This document shows positions 1 through 6,575 of a stretch of DNA of 64,000 bases, piece after piece. Position numbers and translations under genes: made by a program. This DNA is from Alteromonas sp. LOR (lineage in GTDB: Bacteria; Pseudomonadota; Gammaproteobacteria; Enterobacterales; Alteromonadaceae): NCBI RefSeq assembly GCF_000753865.1, contig NZ_JQFW01000057.1, positions 628 to 64,627 of the forward strand, given 5' to 3'. The notes under the pieces were generated by a model. It had not been told where the DNA came from, made no database searches, and saw nothing but the letters and a program-made list of their open reading frames with translations. Position 1 is the stretch's first letter; every line of letters starts with the position of its first letter.

Positions 1-5
1 GATTC

Positions 6-110
6 GCATAACGGGCAAATATACGTAGGCTAAAATACCGAGCAAAGCGAGGGAAGCCTACGTGTATTTGTCCCCCGCGAGCGAAGCGAGTGTTTATGCG
101 TTTGTTATGC
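6..110 (-). repeat. attC site A
   Basis: An imperfect palindrome bounded by GTTATGC-type cores (6-12 and 104-110), with paired arms around TACGTAGGC/GCCTACGTG. It directly follows the 105-560 cassette gene, whose TAA lies inside the core. The next cassette to the left lies outside the window. Confidence 0.8.
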
Positions 111-560
111 ACGTTTTAAAACAACCTCATACACATAGATTGCAATGTACGTAACAATGCACGCAACTGAAGAGTACACCAACGCGGCAATGGGTACGCC
201 AATATAACCAAGTGCAGAGGTAGATGAAGCATGCGCATCTGTGTACAACGGTTCCGTTACGCTCCAGTACCCAATAAAAACAACAATAACACTGACAGCA
301 TAACCAACCCAAAGAGATACCATGCCTCTAAGGTGAGAAAGCAGTTTAGTGAATAGTCCGCAGAGCAATAGAGGTATGAATGGAATGGCCCGAAATAATC
401 CCGCTAGCAAAGCGCCTTCAATGCTTGAACTTCGAAATGCTTTTGTCCAAGCATCGCCAAATTCATACCCACCAACAACTAGAATGACAATTAAGTGGTT
501 CAAGTCTTCATACAAAAGTATAAAAGCTGCGATACAGGCTAACGTAAATCCTTTTTTCAT
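105..560 (-). CDS. Cassette-encoded multi-pass membrane protein, unknown function
   Basis: This is a 151-residue protein with about four hydrophobic segments (approximately residues 5-33, 48-74, 80-100 and 118-146) and short polar loops, so it should be an inner-membrane protein. I recognise no family. The start is well supported: a strong GAGGGGAG ribosome-binding sequence lies just upstream of the ATG. The stop codon overlaps the core of attC A, the usual compact arrangement of integron cassettes. Cassettes often encode small membrane proteins of unknown role. Expression presumably depends on upstream read-through, since no convincing promoter was seen. Confidence 0.8.
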   Translation of the reverse strand: MKKGFTLACIAAFILLYEDLNHLIVILVVGGYEFGDAWTKAFRSSSIEGALLAGLFRAIPFIPLLLCGLFTKLLSHLRGMVSLWVGYAVSVIVVFIGYWSVTEPLYTDAHASSTSALGYIGVPIAALVYSSVACIVTYIAIYVYEVVLKRA

Positions 561-576
561 AACTCCCCTCTAAAGT

Positions 577-684
577 GCATAACTTTTCAATAACGGGCGC
601 GGACGCATGGGGCATAATGGCGAAGCCGCCCCATGTGTATGCGTCCCAGCGAACGAAGTGAGTGAGTTTATTGACTTGTTATAT
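577..684 (-). repeat. attC site B
   Basis: The cores are GTTATGC (577-583) and GTTATAT on the plus strand (678-684). Inner paired elements TTATTG/CAATAA flank a GC-rich hairpin, GGGGCATAATGGC..GCCGCCCC. The hairpin core is nearly identical to those of sites C and E. Confidence 0.85.
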
Positions 685-688
685 GACA

Positions 689-970
689 TTACTCACCGGC
701 TAGCTTGCGGCCAAAGACTTCTGAAAGCCAAATTGCGATCACAATATAAACTACCAGCGGTAAGAGCAGCATAAAAGAAGAAAAAAGAATTAGTGCGTAG
801 TAAAAATCCGCATAGGCTTGAAGGAGAGGTGAGTTTATTAAGCATGTTTCTGACGTCATGCTACCTTCATTCCATCCTTGGCAGTTCATCATTCCGAGTA
901 CTGGGAATACAAAAAATAATGAGTAGAAAGGAAGCCTTCTCAGAAGCCAATTCAATCCTTTTTTGATCAA
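689..970 (-). CDS. Cassette-encoded small membrane protein, unknown function
   Basis: This 93-residue protein has two hydrophobic stretches (about 13-30 and 57-85) with a Cys-containing, Gly/Ser-rich loop between them, suggesting a two-pass membrane protein. The start codon is TTG, supported by an excellent AGGAGGT sequence about six bases upstream. The stop codon is followed within a few bases by the core of attC B, and the gene begins about 15 bases from attC C, so the cassette is almost wholly coding. No family recognised. Confidence 0.72.
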   Translation of the reverse strand: MIKKGLNWLLRRLPFYSLFFVFPVLGMMNCQGWNEGSMTSETCLINSPLLQAYADFYYALILFSSFMLLLPLVVYIVIAIWLSEVFGRKLAGE

Positions 971-984
971 GTAAACCTCCTGTC

Positions 985-1092
985 ATATAACTTTAAGCTA
1001 AGCGGCGCAGTTGCGTGGGGCATAATGGCGAAGCCGCCCCGCGTAACTGCGTCCGAACGACCGAAGGGAGTGACTTAAGCGCCTTGTTAGAA
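985..1092 (-). repeat. attC site C
   Basis: The cores are at 985-991 (GTTATAT on the minus strand) and 1086-1092 (gttagaa on the plus strand). Inner arms CTTAAG / TTAAGC flank the shared GGGGC..GCCCC hairpin. It terminates the cassette at 1093-1403. Confidence 0.85.
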
Positions 1093-1403
1093 GGGAAGCC
1101 TATTCCTTTGGCCTAATTAAAAACTAATGAAGCCAGCATACGATTGATTATTAACACAAACAAGTAAAACGACTGTGCAGTGATGGTTTTGATTTGCCTG
1201 AAGCAAGCTGCCATTTGACCTTGCAAATGCAATGGCGCTTGCTGAATTAAAATAATAATTTGGCGATAAAGCGCCTATTGCACGGCCTTTGAAGTCAATG
1301 CGGCGAAGTTAAAACCACCAAAAGCCAGAGCGATTTTTGAAACAACAGGTGAGGGTGGTTGAATTGATTTTTTATTAAGCCAAACATAGTTTAGGCTGAC
1401 GCC
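1093..1403 (-). other. Integron cassette without a convincing gene
   Basis: About 311 bp lie between attC C and attC D with no open frame longer than some 30 codons on the sense strand. The best minus-strand frame is 1295-1387 (30 residues, starting MFGLIKNQF and ending VVLTSPH), without a clear ribosome-binding site. It is bounded by perfectly complementary cores, GTTAGAAGG and CCTTCTAAC, so it is a legitimate mobile cassette. It may carry a promoter, a small RNA or a tiny peptide, or be a decayed gene; the sequence alone does not decide. Confidence 0.6.
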
Positions 1404-1509
1404 TTCTAACTTTTAAATATGGGGCACAAACAGGCAGGCTACAATGGCGAAGCCGCCTGCTTGTTTGTGTCCCAGCCCGCCTGCGGGTGACATAATTTTT
1501 TTGTTATGT
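1404..1509 (-). repeat. attC site D
   Basis: The cores are at 1404-1410 (GTTAGAA on the minus strand) and 1503-1509 (gttatgt on the plus strand). The central hairpin pairs CACAAACAGGCAGGC with GCCTGCTTGTTTGTG, so its arm differs from the other sites while the architecture is the same. Confidence 0.85.
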
Positions 1510-1821
1510 GCCATTATGCTCCTCGCCTGAAAGCGAGCTTTCCCAAGACACAATTGCCGCGAAGATGTTTGACAATACAATGGCAAAAAGGCCTACAGCA
1601 ATGATAAGAAAACTGGCTTTAATTGGACCAAGACCTATACGATAAGTCTCTGTACTGCCGCTAACTGGTGCTGTTGGAAAAAAATAAGCAAAGAGCGTGG
1701 CTGCAATTAACGCTATTGCTACACCAATTAATACAACCCCGAAATAAGTGAGTGCACGAGCAATAAATAATAATAAACCTAGGTTTCTAGGCTTTATGCT
1801 TGGGAACGGTTTCAAACTCAT
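1504..1821 (-). CDS. Cassette-encoded two-pass membrane protein, unknown function
   Basis: This 105-residue protein has a basic N-terminus and two long hydrophobic segments (about 14-50 and 65-92) separated by a short Ser/Thr/Gly loop, ending in an acidic tail. It is probably an inner-membrane protein. The ATG is preceded by AAGGAAT at suitable spacing. The stop codon lies within the core of attC D. No family is recognised. It is the third membrane protein among the readable cassettes of this array. Confidence 0.78.
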   Translation of the reverse strand: MSLKPFPSIKPRNLGLLLFIARALTYFGVVLIGVAIALIAATLFAYFFPTAPVSGSTETYRIGLGPIKASFLIIAVGLFAIVLSNIFAAIVSWESSLSGEEHNGT

Positions 1822-1870
1822 AATAATTCCTTTTACTGATATTTGGACGTTCTGGTTAACTTATTTTGGC

Positions 1871-1978
1871 ACATAACTTTTCAATAACGGGCGTATACAT
1901 GTGGGGCATAATGGCGAAGCCGCCCCGCGTGTATGCGTCCCAGCGAACGCAGTGAGTGTGTTCATTGAGTTGTTAGCT
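1871..1978 (-). repeat. attC site E
   Basis: The cores are at 1871-1877 (GTTATGT on the minus strand) and 1972-1978 (gttagct on the plus strand). Inner arms CAATAA / TCATTGAG flank a GTATACATG..GTGTATGC stem and the shared GGGGC..GCCCC hairpin. It belongs to the inverted toxin-antitoxin cassette (about 1979-2673). Confidence 0.85.
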
Positions 1979-1990
1979 ACCATCGTTAAA

Positions 1991-2021
1991 TTGAAAAGTG
2001 ATAGCATATACGCTAGCATAT
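1991..2021 (+). promoter_or_regulatory. Toxin-antitoxin promoter with direct-repeat operator
   Basis: TTGAAA (1991-1996), a 17-bp spacer and TAGCAT (2014-2019) form a plausible sigma-70 promoter. An 8-bp direct repeat, TAGCATAT, occurs at 2002-2009 and 2014-2021, straddling the -10. This is a natural place for the ribbon-helix-helix antitoxin to bind. Transcription would begin within a base or two of the toxin ATG at 2027, so the mRNA may be leaderless; no ribosome-binding site is visible. Confidence 0.45.
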
Positions 2022-2026
2022 AAATT

Positions 2027-2449
2027 ATGAATAAAGTAGTTATCGATACCAGTGTACTTATTAGCGCCCTGATTGGCAAAACAGGGCCAGCCCGAGAAGT
2101 GGTACGGCAATGCTTGTTGGGTCGGTTAAAGCCGTTGATTAGCACGACCTTATTTTTGGAATACGAAGCAGTAAGTAAGCGAGACAAAATCAAAGAATTA
2201 TGTCCGCTTACCGAGGGCGAAGTGAACGATTTATTAGCAGCATTTTTTAGTGTGTGCGAATGGGTGCAAATACATTATTTGTGGCGGCCAAATTTAAAAG
2301 ACGAAGGCGATAATTTTCTCATTGAACTTGCAGTAGCAGGAAATGCCGAGAGCATTATTACGAACAACTTGAAAGATCTGCGAAATGCGGAATTACAATT
2401 TGACGGTTTAAAAGTGTTAGCGCCAGAAGATTATTTGAGAGGAGTTTAA
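2027..2449 (+). CDS. PIN-domain toxin of a toxin-antitoxin pair (VapC-like, COG1569 type)
   Basis: This 140-residue protein has the PIN ribonuclease layout: the first acidic residue in VVIDTS (Asp7), a conserved Glu in LEYEAV (Glu45/Glu47), and acidic residues in the DEGDNFLIELA segment (Asp92/Asp95), followed by SIITNNLKDL. PIN toxins cleave RNA in a Mg-dependent way. The gene precedes the antitoxin gene by one base, so the order is toxin first. The cassette is inverted relative to its neighbours and carries its own promoter, common for toxin-antitoxin cassettes that stabilise integron arrays. The RNA target cannot be read from sequence. Confidence 0.85.
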   Translation: MNKVVIDTSVLISALIGKTGPAREVVRQCLLGRLKPLISTTLFLEYEAVSKRDKIKELCPLTEGEVNDLLAAFFSVCEWVQIHYLWRPNLKDEGDNFLIELAVAGNAESIITNNLKDLRNAELQFDGLKVLAPEDYLRGV

Positions 2450-2450
2450 T

Positions 2451-2672
2451 ATGTCTACTTTAACTGTACGTTTACCAGACGATAAGCATAATCGATTGAA
2501 GGCTCTGGCTGCGCATAAAAAGTTGAGCTTAAACAAATTAATAGAAGAGCTGTCTACACAAGCGATAGCTGAGTTTGATACTGAGGTAAGGTTTAAGGCG
2601 ATTGCTGCTACTGGAGACAAAAAGAAAGGTTTAGAACTTCTAGAAAAGCTTGATTCACATTTTGGTAGCTAA
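2451..2672 (+). CDS. Ribbon-helix-helix antitoxin partner of the PIN toxin
   Basis: This 73-residue protein starts with a beta strand typical of Arc/MetJ/HicB-type DNA-binding domains (LTVRLPDDKHNRLKALA, then KLSLNKLIEEL). Its C-terminal 30 residues, rich in Lys and Glu, probably bind and neutralise the toxin. The ATG follows the toxin stop by one base, with GAGAGGAG inside the toxin's last codons as ribosome-binding site, so the two are co-translated. It probably also represses the promoter at 1991-2021. The stop codon overlaps the cassette-boundary core at 2665-2673, so the coding region fills the cassette to its last bases. Confidence 0.85.
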   Translation: MSTLTVRLPDDKHNRLKALAAHKKLSLNKLIEELSTQAIAEFDTEVRFKAIAATGDKKKGLELLEKLDSHFGS

Positions 2673-2673
2673 C
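2665..2673 (-). other. Cassette / chromosome junction (attI-side end of the array)
   Basis: On the plus strand GTAGCTAAC is the exact reverse complement of GTTAGCTAC at the other end of this cassette (1972-1980). Beyond it there is no attC palindrome, so this is the outer boundary of the array and the preserved recombination point of an attI or secondary site. Confidence 0.65.
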
Positions 2674-2808
2674 AATTTAATGTACGGAAAAAGTCCTTTA
2701 TGCAAGGTGGAATATTTCCGTCTATCACTCAAGTAATTATTCCACTTTCGCACGTAACTGCATTTGCATCAATATCCTACGCTTTCTTATAAAACGCTCA
2801 TGGGCGAA

Positions 2809-2839
2809 AAACGGAAAATGCCCCTTTTATTTTCCGTTT
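2809..2839 (-). terminator. Possible terminator downstream of the Gfo/Idh gene
   Basis: An 11-bp perfect inverted repeat (AAACGGAAAAT 2809-2819 / ATTTTCCGTTT 2829-2839) with a 9-base loop is followed on the minus strand by a short T run. It lies 85 bp after the oxidoreductase stop codon and would insulate it from the array. The stem is AT-rich, so it could instead be a protein-binding site of the old integron platform. Confidence 0.4.
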
Positions 2840-2857
2840 AAATCAAATTTGCATTAA

Positions 2858-2873
2858 CTGTGTTTGTATACAG
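2858..2873. promoter_or_regulatory. LexA-type SOS box with no downstream gene
   Basis: CTGT-GTTTGTAT-ACAG matches the gammaproteobacterial LexA consensus CTGT-N8-ACAG exactly. It lies about 185 bp from the outer cassette junction, roughly where integron integrase promoters sit, but no plus-strand gene follows. A match this strict is expected about once by chance per 64 kb, so position is the main argument. Confidence 0.45.
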
Positions 2874-2923
2874 TTAAATTTTTTGCCTTGGTACGCCTTA
2901 GTTTGCTATTTCAAGTTTCAGGC

Positions 2924-3892
2924 CTAACGCTTTATATTCTCGCTAACACCGCGCAAACGCTCTTGAAACCTGCGTGATACGGAGAAGGGCATTATATCAG
3001 ATTCGTGTGTTTTATTTAAAATGTGCTTACACGCGTGGCTTATTTCAAACTCAAAACCACTGCCTTTGCGTTCATCCGAAAAGTGCGCTTCTACCTCTAA
3101 TCCTTTATAGAGTATGCACTCTGTTGCCTTCCAAAAGTCCGGTATCTTTATGGTTCCTTCAGTGCCAATAAGAAGCGCGTCATTTCCTAAGTTGCTTTTA
3201 AAACTGCTGTGTAGCACCGACACAACTTCGTTATATCGATACATCCAAAGTACATCGTTGTCAGCGCCATTTGGTGCTACATCGCTGTTTAGCACAGCAG
3301 GGGGCGCATCATCTGTATTAAAAAGCGCATCCAAAGCAATAGGGTATATCCCCATATCTAGCAAGCACCCGCCTCCTAACTCACGGGCATACTCTCGACT
3401 TGTAGCAGAGTAGGGCATGGTAAATCCAAAGCTAGCTTTAACGTGAAGCAGTTTGCCTATTCGGCCGGCGTTAACCCACGCTAGCGCCTCATTAATTGCT
3501 GGTAAGAAGTAGGTCCACATTGCCTCCATGAAAAACCGATCTTCTGTTTTCGCCACGCTTATAATACGCTCTAACTCTTCCGGAGACGTAGTAGCTGGCT
3601 TTTCACATAACACATGTTTGCCCGCCTTAAGTGCGGCTATCGCATTGTCTGCATGAAGGGTATGAGGAGTGGCAATGTATATGGCATCAATATCTGGGTC
3701 GTTGAGTAAACCTTCGTAACTGCCGTACGCATGAGGTATATCGTGTGCTGCTGCAAATTCTTGCGCGCTATCGAGGTGCCGAGAGCCTACTGCCACTAAC
3801 TTGGCGCTTTCACAGTGCGCAATGTCTTTTGCAAATGTATGGGCAATTCTCGCTGTTGATAATATTCCCCAGTTAACCGTTGTTTTTGACAT
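2924..3892 (-). CDS. Gfo/Idh/MocA family NAD(P)-dependent oxidoreductase
   Basis: This 322-residue protein has an N-terminal Rossmann fold (WGILSTARIAHTFAKDI, residues 8-24) and the family motif CEKPATTSPEEL near residues 96-107, whose EKP contacts the nicotinamide. The C-terminal half is the alpha/beta dimerisation and substrate domain, with LGGGCLLDMGIYPIALD carrying the usual catalytic-region Asp. The pattern EAMWTYFLPAI resembles the dihydrodiol dehydrogenase / sugar dehydrogenase branch. The substrate is unknown, probably a sugar or cyclic polyol. It stands alone: the array lies downstream and a long intergenic region upstream. The ATG is followed by the usual short lead into the first beta strand. 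GC and codon use look like chromosome rather than cassette. Confidence 0.85.
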   Translation of the reverse strand: MSKTTVNWGILSTARIAHTFAKDIAHCESAKLVAVGSRHLDSAQEFAAAHDIPHAYGSYEGLLNDPDIDAIYIATPHTLHADNAIAALKAGKHVLCEKPATTSPEELERIISVAKTEDRFFMEAMWTYFLPAINEALAWVNAGRIGKLLHVKASFGFTMPYSATSREYARELGGGCLLDMGIYPIALDALFNTDDAPPAVLNSDVAPNGADNDVLWMYRYNEVVSVLHSSFKSNLGNDALLIGTEGTIKIPDFWKATECILYKGLEVEAHFSDERKGSGFEFEISHACKHILNKTHESDIMPFSVSRRFQERLRGVSENIKR

Positions 3893-4428
3893 TCGTTAAA
3901 TCCTTTATTGCCTGTATAAGCGTTGAAATTCCACTAGCGATAGAATTCGCTTTGCGTTGGTACCATAACAACATGCTTGTTCAGTATTGCCAATACAATA
4001 CTAACGCAATGTGCTGTGTGACGATGTTTTTGTAAAAGCTTTGTTAATAGGCTTTGTGATGAAGTTTTGCTAAGAGGCTTTGTAATTCTATTCTGTCTTT
4101 GCGTCTTTGCGTCTTTGCGTCTTTGCGTCTTTTAGGCGGCAAATATCTTCCGCTAATCAGTTCCTTTTTCTCCGCTTTTTTGTTCACTTCGATGTCGCTT
4201 GGCGAATAGTCATTGGTATGGCCGCCCTTTATCCCACTCACTGCATGTCATTTGAGCCAGTTCACACTAACAAAAACCGTAAAAAACTTGGTGTAAAACT
4301 TGCTGCACAACGTTAATAGTAGGGGATTACGTACTGATTTAGTCCATCCTTGCCGATTTTTTGACGGGCAGGTTGATAATACTAATGGCTGGCGTTATTT
4401 GAAACCGCGCTTTATTTGGAAACGTATT
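3893..4428. other. Intergenic region with an octamer tandem repeat, no gene
   Basis: I see no supportable gene in these 536 bases. Small open frames crossing the tandem repeat at 4095-4133 are by-products of its reading. Promoters for the divergent oxidoreductase and lipoprotein genes should lie here, but no convincing pair of hexamers was identified. Confidence 0.5.
4095..4133. repeat. Short tandem repeat, unit GTCTTTGC, nearly five copies
   Basis: Four full octamers and a partial fifth run head to tail. Read on the minus strand the unit is GCAAAGAC. Such GCAAAGACGC runs are a familiar low-complexity repeat in many bacterial genomes. Copy number is likely to vary by slippage. Confidence 0.85.
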
Positions 4429-5070
4429 ATGTTTAAACCGCTTAAGATCAAAGCATACAGAAGTGCTGCGCTAGTTGTTGCAATGAGTGCTGCAATAGCC
4501 GTTGCCATAACGGGGTGCTCATCGTCAAGTAACGACAATGCACAGAGAATTCAGTCAGACCCCTCCATTTCTGCGTTAGGCAATGTGGAATATTACACAT
4601 ATATGCTGGCCAACGAGCTGTTTTCAGATGTGCGCACACCCCGTCAATCTCGCTATGCCGTTGTTGGTTTTGTTCCGGTCGATACAATGAAATATAACGC
4701 TGAACACCAACATCCTTTAATGTTGCTCGGCCATCAGCTTGAACAGGGAATGATAACAGAGGCCACAAAAAGAGGCTTTTCTACTCAAGAATTTAAGTTA
4801 TCGAACGATATAATTGTTAGTGAAGAAAGCGATAGGATCCTGACACGGGATATCGAAAAGCTCTCGGGTATCGAACGGGTCGATTTTTACATCACCGGTA
4901 CTATGGTGTACCAAGAGTCTGGCGCCATGGTAAATGCCCGCGTTATTGATGCCCGAAATAAAGATGTTGTTGCTGCTGCTACACGCTTCTTTCCTGCGGA
5001 AATTTTTTGGCAAAAAGAGCAAGTCACAACCCGCAATGGAAAGCTGTACAGAACTGAAGGTGTAAGGTAA
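4429..5070 (+). CDS. FlgO-like outer-membrane lipoprotein, paralogue 1 of 3
   Basis: A 213-residue lipoprotein: a basic N-terminus, a hydrophobic stretch and a lipobox AITGC (Cys30) followed by a Ser-rich linker. The body carries the FlgO-domain pattern shared with the next two genes, ending in a TGTM..GAMVNARVIDA motif. FlgO proteins are outer-membrane lipoproteins linked to flagellar rotor/H-ring stability in Vibrio. No flagellar genes are nearby, so the role here is open. The ATG at 4429 was chosen rather than the upstream in-frame start because it gives an uninterrupted signal peptide. It is the first gene of a tight three-gene operon, four bases from the next. Confidence 0.82.
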   Translation: MFKPLKIKAYRSAALVVAMSAAIAVAITGCSSSSNDNAQRIQSDPSISALGNVEYYTYMLANELFSDVRTPRQSRYAVVGFVPVDTMKYNAEHQHPLMLLGHQLEQGMITEATKRGFSTQEFKLSNDIIVSEESDRILTRDIEKLSGIERVDFYITGTMVYQESGAMVNARVIDARNKDVVAAATRFFPAEIFWQKEQVTTRNGKLYRTEGVR

Positions 5071-5074
5071 GCCC

Positions 5075-5839
5075 ATGAAAAAATTTAATAGCTCGGTAGC
5101 CTATATTCTATCCGCATCGTTTTTAAGCCTTAGCGGCTGTTCTATGATGATGGGCGATGAAGAAGTAGCAGAACAGGTACCTGCGCGTCCAGCAATGAAT
5201 GTTATTGATATTACGGCTGAAGATCGCGCGCCTGTTGCGTCGCGCAAAGCTGATGACGAGACACAAGAGCAGGGGATGGATGCCTACGGCGCTATTGGTC
5301 AACCGCCACTGTACTCAAGTGTACAGGGTGCCTATAAAGGCCGTCCGTTAACCAAGCATATCGGCGATTACGTAAAGAATATGACGCAAGATCTCATTGC
5401 TAATATGGAATACGTAAACAACAAAACGGCCATTGGCGTTACGCATTTTGCGTTATTAGACACAGACCTTCAGCAAACGGATTTACTTGGCCGACAAATG
5501 GCTGAGTCGTTTGTACATGAGCTGCATAAGTTTCGCGTGCCGGTTATCGACTTTAAAGCTACCGAGTATATTCGCATTACCGAGGGTGGCGACTTTGTAT
5601 TAAGCCGCGATTATCTCGAACTTAGCAGTAGCCTGCCTATTGAGTATGTATTAACGGGCACCATGACTAAGCATCAAGGCGGTGTACTAGTTAATGCTCG
5701 CATCTTAGGGATGGAGTCTCGCGCGGTAGTGGCGAGCGCACAAATGCTTGTGCCATTTTATGTGGTCGATGCCCTTATACCCAGCGATGGTAGTGAGAGT
5801 AGTTCCATGCGTGATGGTGTGAAGTTAAGCCGAGGCTAA
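5075..5839 (+). CDS. FlgO-like outer-membrane lipoprotein, paralogue 2 of 3
   Basis: A 254-residue lipoprotein with lipobox LSGC (Cys22). A roughly 70-residue variable, charged linker is followed by the FlgO domain (about residues 95-235). The C-terminal signature VLTGTMTKHQGGVLVNARI aligns with the equivalent segment of both neighbours. An earlier shared block around LGRQMAESFVHELHKFRVPVIDFK reads as a conserved helix and strand. The gene lies four bases after paralogue 1 and overlaps the start of paralogue 3, so the three are probably co-translated. The linker is longer than in paralogue 1, the main structural difference. Function is inferred from the family only. Confidence 0.82.
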   Translation: MKKFNSSVAYILSASFLSLSGCSMMMGDEEVAEQVPARPAMNVIDITAEDRAPVASRKADDETQEQGMDAYGAIGQPPLYSSVQGAYKGRPLTKHIGDYVKNMTQDLIANMEYVNNKTAIGVTHFALLDTDLQQTDLLGRQMAESFVHELHKFRVPVIDFKATEYIRITEGGDFVLSRDYLELSSSLPIEYVLTGTMTKHQGGVLVNARILGMESRAVVASAQMLVPFYVVDALIPSDGSESSSMRDGVKLSRG

Positions 5840-6573
5840 TGATGAAGCTAACAGCGTTTTTTTCTATTGCAGCTGTATCAAGCGTTTTAGCACTAACGGG
5901 GTGCTCAAGTACAGAATCAATCGGTTCGTTTTGGTTAGGCGAAGACGGTGAAATTACCCATGATGCAGAGCCTGTTTCGGTACCAAATCGCTCTGGTCTG
6001 GTTTACACCCCAGACTCTAGAGACAGAGAGTATCAGCAACATGTTGCGGTAAATCCCGGGTATAAAGATCCTATTCATTCAGGTTTCTTTCCCGCTAAAA
6101 CCCACAAAGCATTAAACGATTACGCCTCGCAGTTGGCGATGGAGCTAATGGGCAACGCCACAAGACTCACTCAGCAGCACACTGTGGGTATTGCGAGTTT
6201 TGTACGTTTAAATGCGGGGCTAAGCGACAGCACAGTGCTGGGCAACCAATTATCTGAATACTTGATCACTGAACTGCAAGATTTTGGCTTAGCCATCGTC
6301 GATTTTAAATTGACTGATGGCATAACAGTGACGCCGCAGGGCGACTTTGTCATGTCACGAAGCGGTAAGCGTTTAGCCAAAAGCGTTGAGATGGACCATG
6401 TAGTAACGGGCACCATCATCGAAGACGACAGAGGCGTTAGAGTGAATGCCAGGATCGTTTCACTGCAAAACAAGCAAATTGTTGCCAGCGCAAATGTGTA
6501 TATCCCAGCGTTTATCGTAATGGATCTGAATAAGATGGCGCGTGTTGAAGCGCCATCATCCATCAACGAGTAA
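5839..6573 (+). CDS. FlgO-like outer-membrane lipoprotein, paralogue 3 of 3
   Basis: A 244-residue lipoprotein with lipobox LTGC (Cys22) and the same FlgO-domain layout: a block like LGNQLSEYLITELQDFGLAIVDFK in the middle and VVTGTIIEDDRGVRVNARI near the C-terminus. The start overlaps the stop of paralogue 2 by one base (TAATG). Two adjacent ATG codons are possible starts and differ by one residue. It ends two bases before the convergent mnmC stop codon, leaving no room for an intrinsic terminator. Three diverged copies point to duplication followed by specialisation, perhaps as a hetero-oligomeric outer-membrane structure; that is inference. Confidence 0.82.
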   Translation: MMKLTAFFSIAAVSSVLALTGCSSTESIGSFWLGEDGEITHDAEPVSVPNRSGLVYTPDSRDREYQQHVAVNPGYKDPIHSGFFPAKTHKALNDYASQLAMELMGNATRLTQQHTVGIASFVRLNAGLSDSTVLGNQLSEYLITELQDFGLAIVDFKLTDGITVTPQGDFVMSRSGKRLAKSVEMDHVVTGTIIEDDRGVRVNARIVSLQNKQIVASANVYIPAFIVMDLNKMARVEAPSSINE

Positions 6574-6575
6574 AT

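Larger units (their letters stand above)
1..2673 (-). mobile_element. Integron gene-cassette array (end of array, no integrase in window)
   Basis: Five roughly 105-bp imperfect palindromes alternate with short genes. Each palindrome starts and ends with GTT-type core sites and has a GC-rich arm with a short loop. Read on the minus strand, the core at each cassette's 5' end is the exact reverse complement of the core at its 3' end: GTTATGCAC/GTGCATAAC, GTTATATGAC/GTCATATAAC, GTTAGAAGG/CCTTCTAAC, GTTATGTGCC/GGCACATAAC and GTTAGCTAC/GTAGCTAAC. This pairing is expected when cassettes are excised and inserted as circles. The array is cut by the window start, so its size is unknown. Three cassette genes read on the minus strand with stop codons overlapping the attC; the toxin-antitoxin cassette is inverted. 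No integrase gene is visible at the 2673 end. Confidence 0.85.

Noticed and set aside
6-1978. Interpretation of the palindromes as REP elements
   Set aside because: The cores at the two ends of every cassette are exact reverse complements and differ from cassette to cassette, which REP elements would not show.
1861-2193. A 110-residue minus-strand open frame across the toxin gene
   Set aside because: It overlaps an attC and a well-supported PIN toxin gene on the other strand and shows no family features.
4044-4241. A 65-residue minus-strand open frame rich in Lys and Arg
   Set aside because: Its Lys/Arg run is just the reading of the GTCTTTGC octamer repeat. It has no ribosome-binding site or family features.
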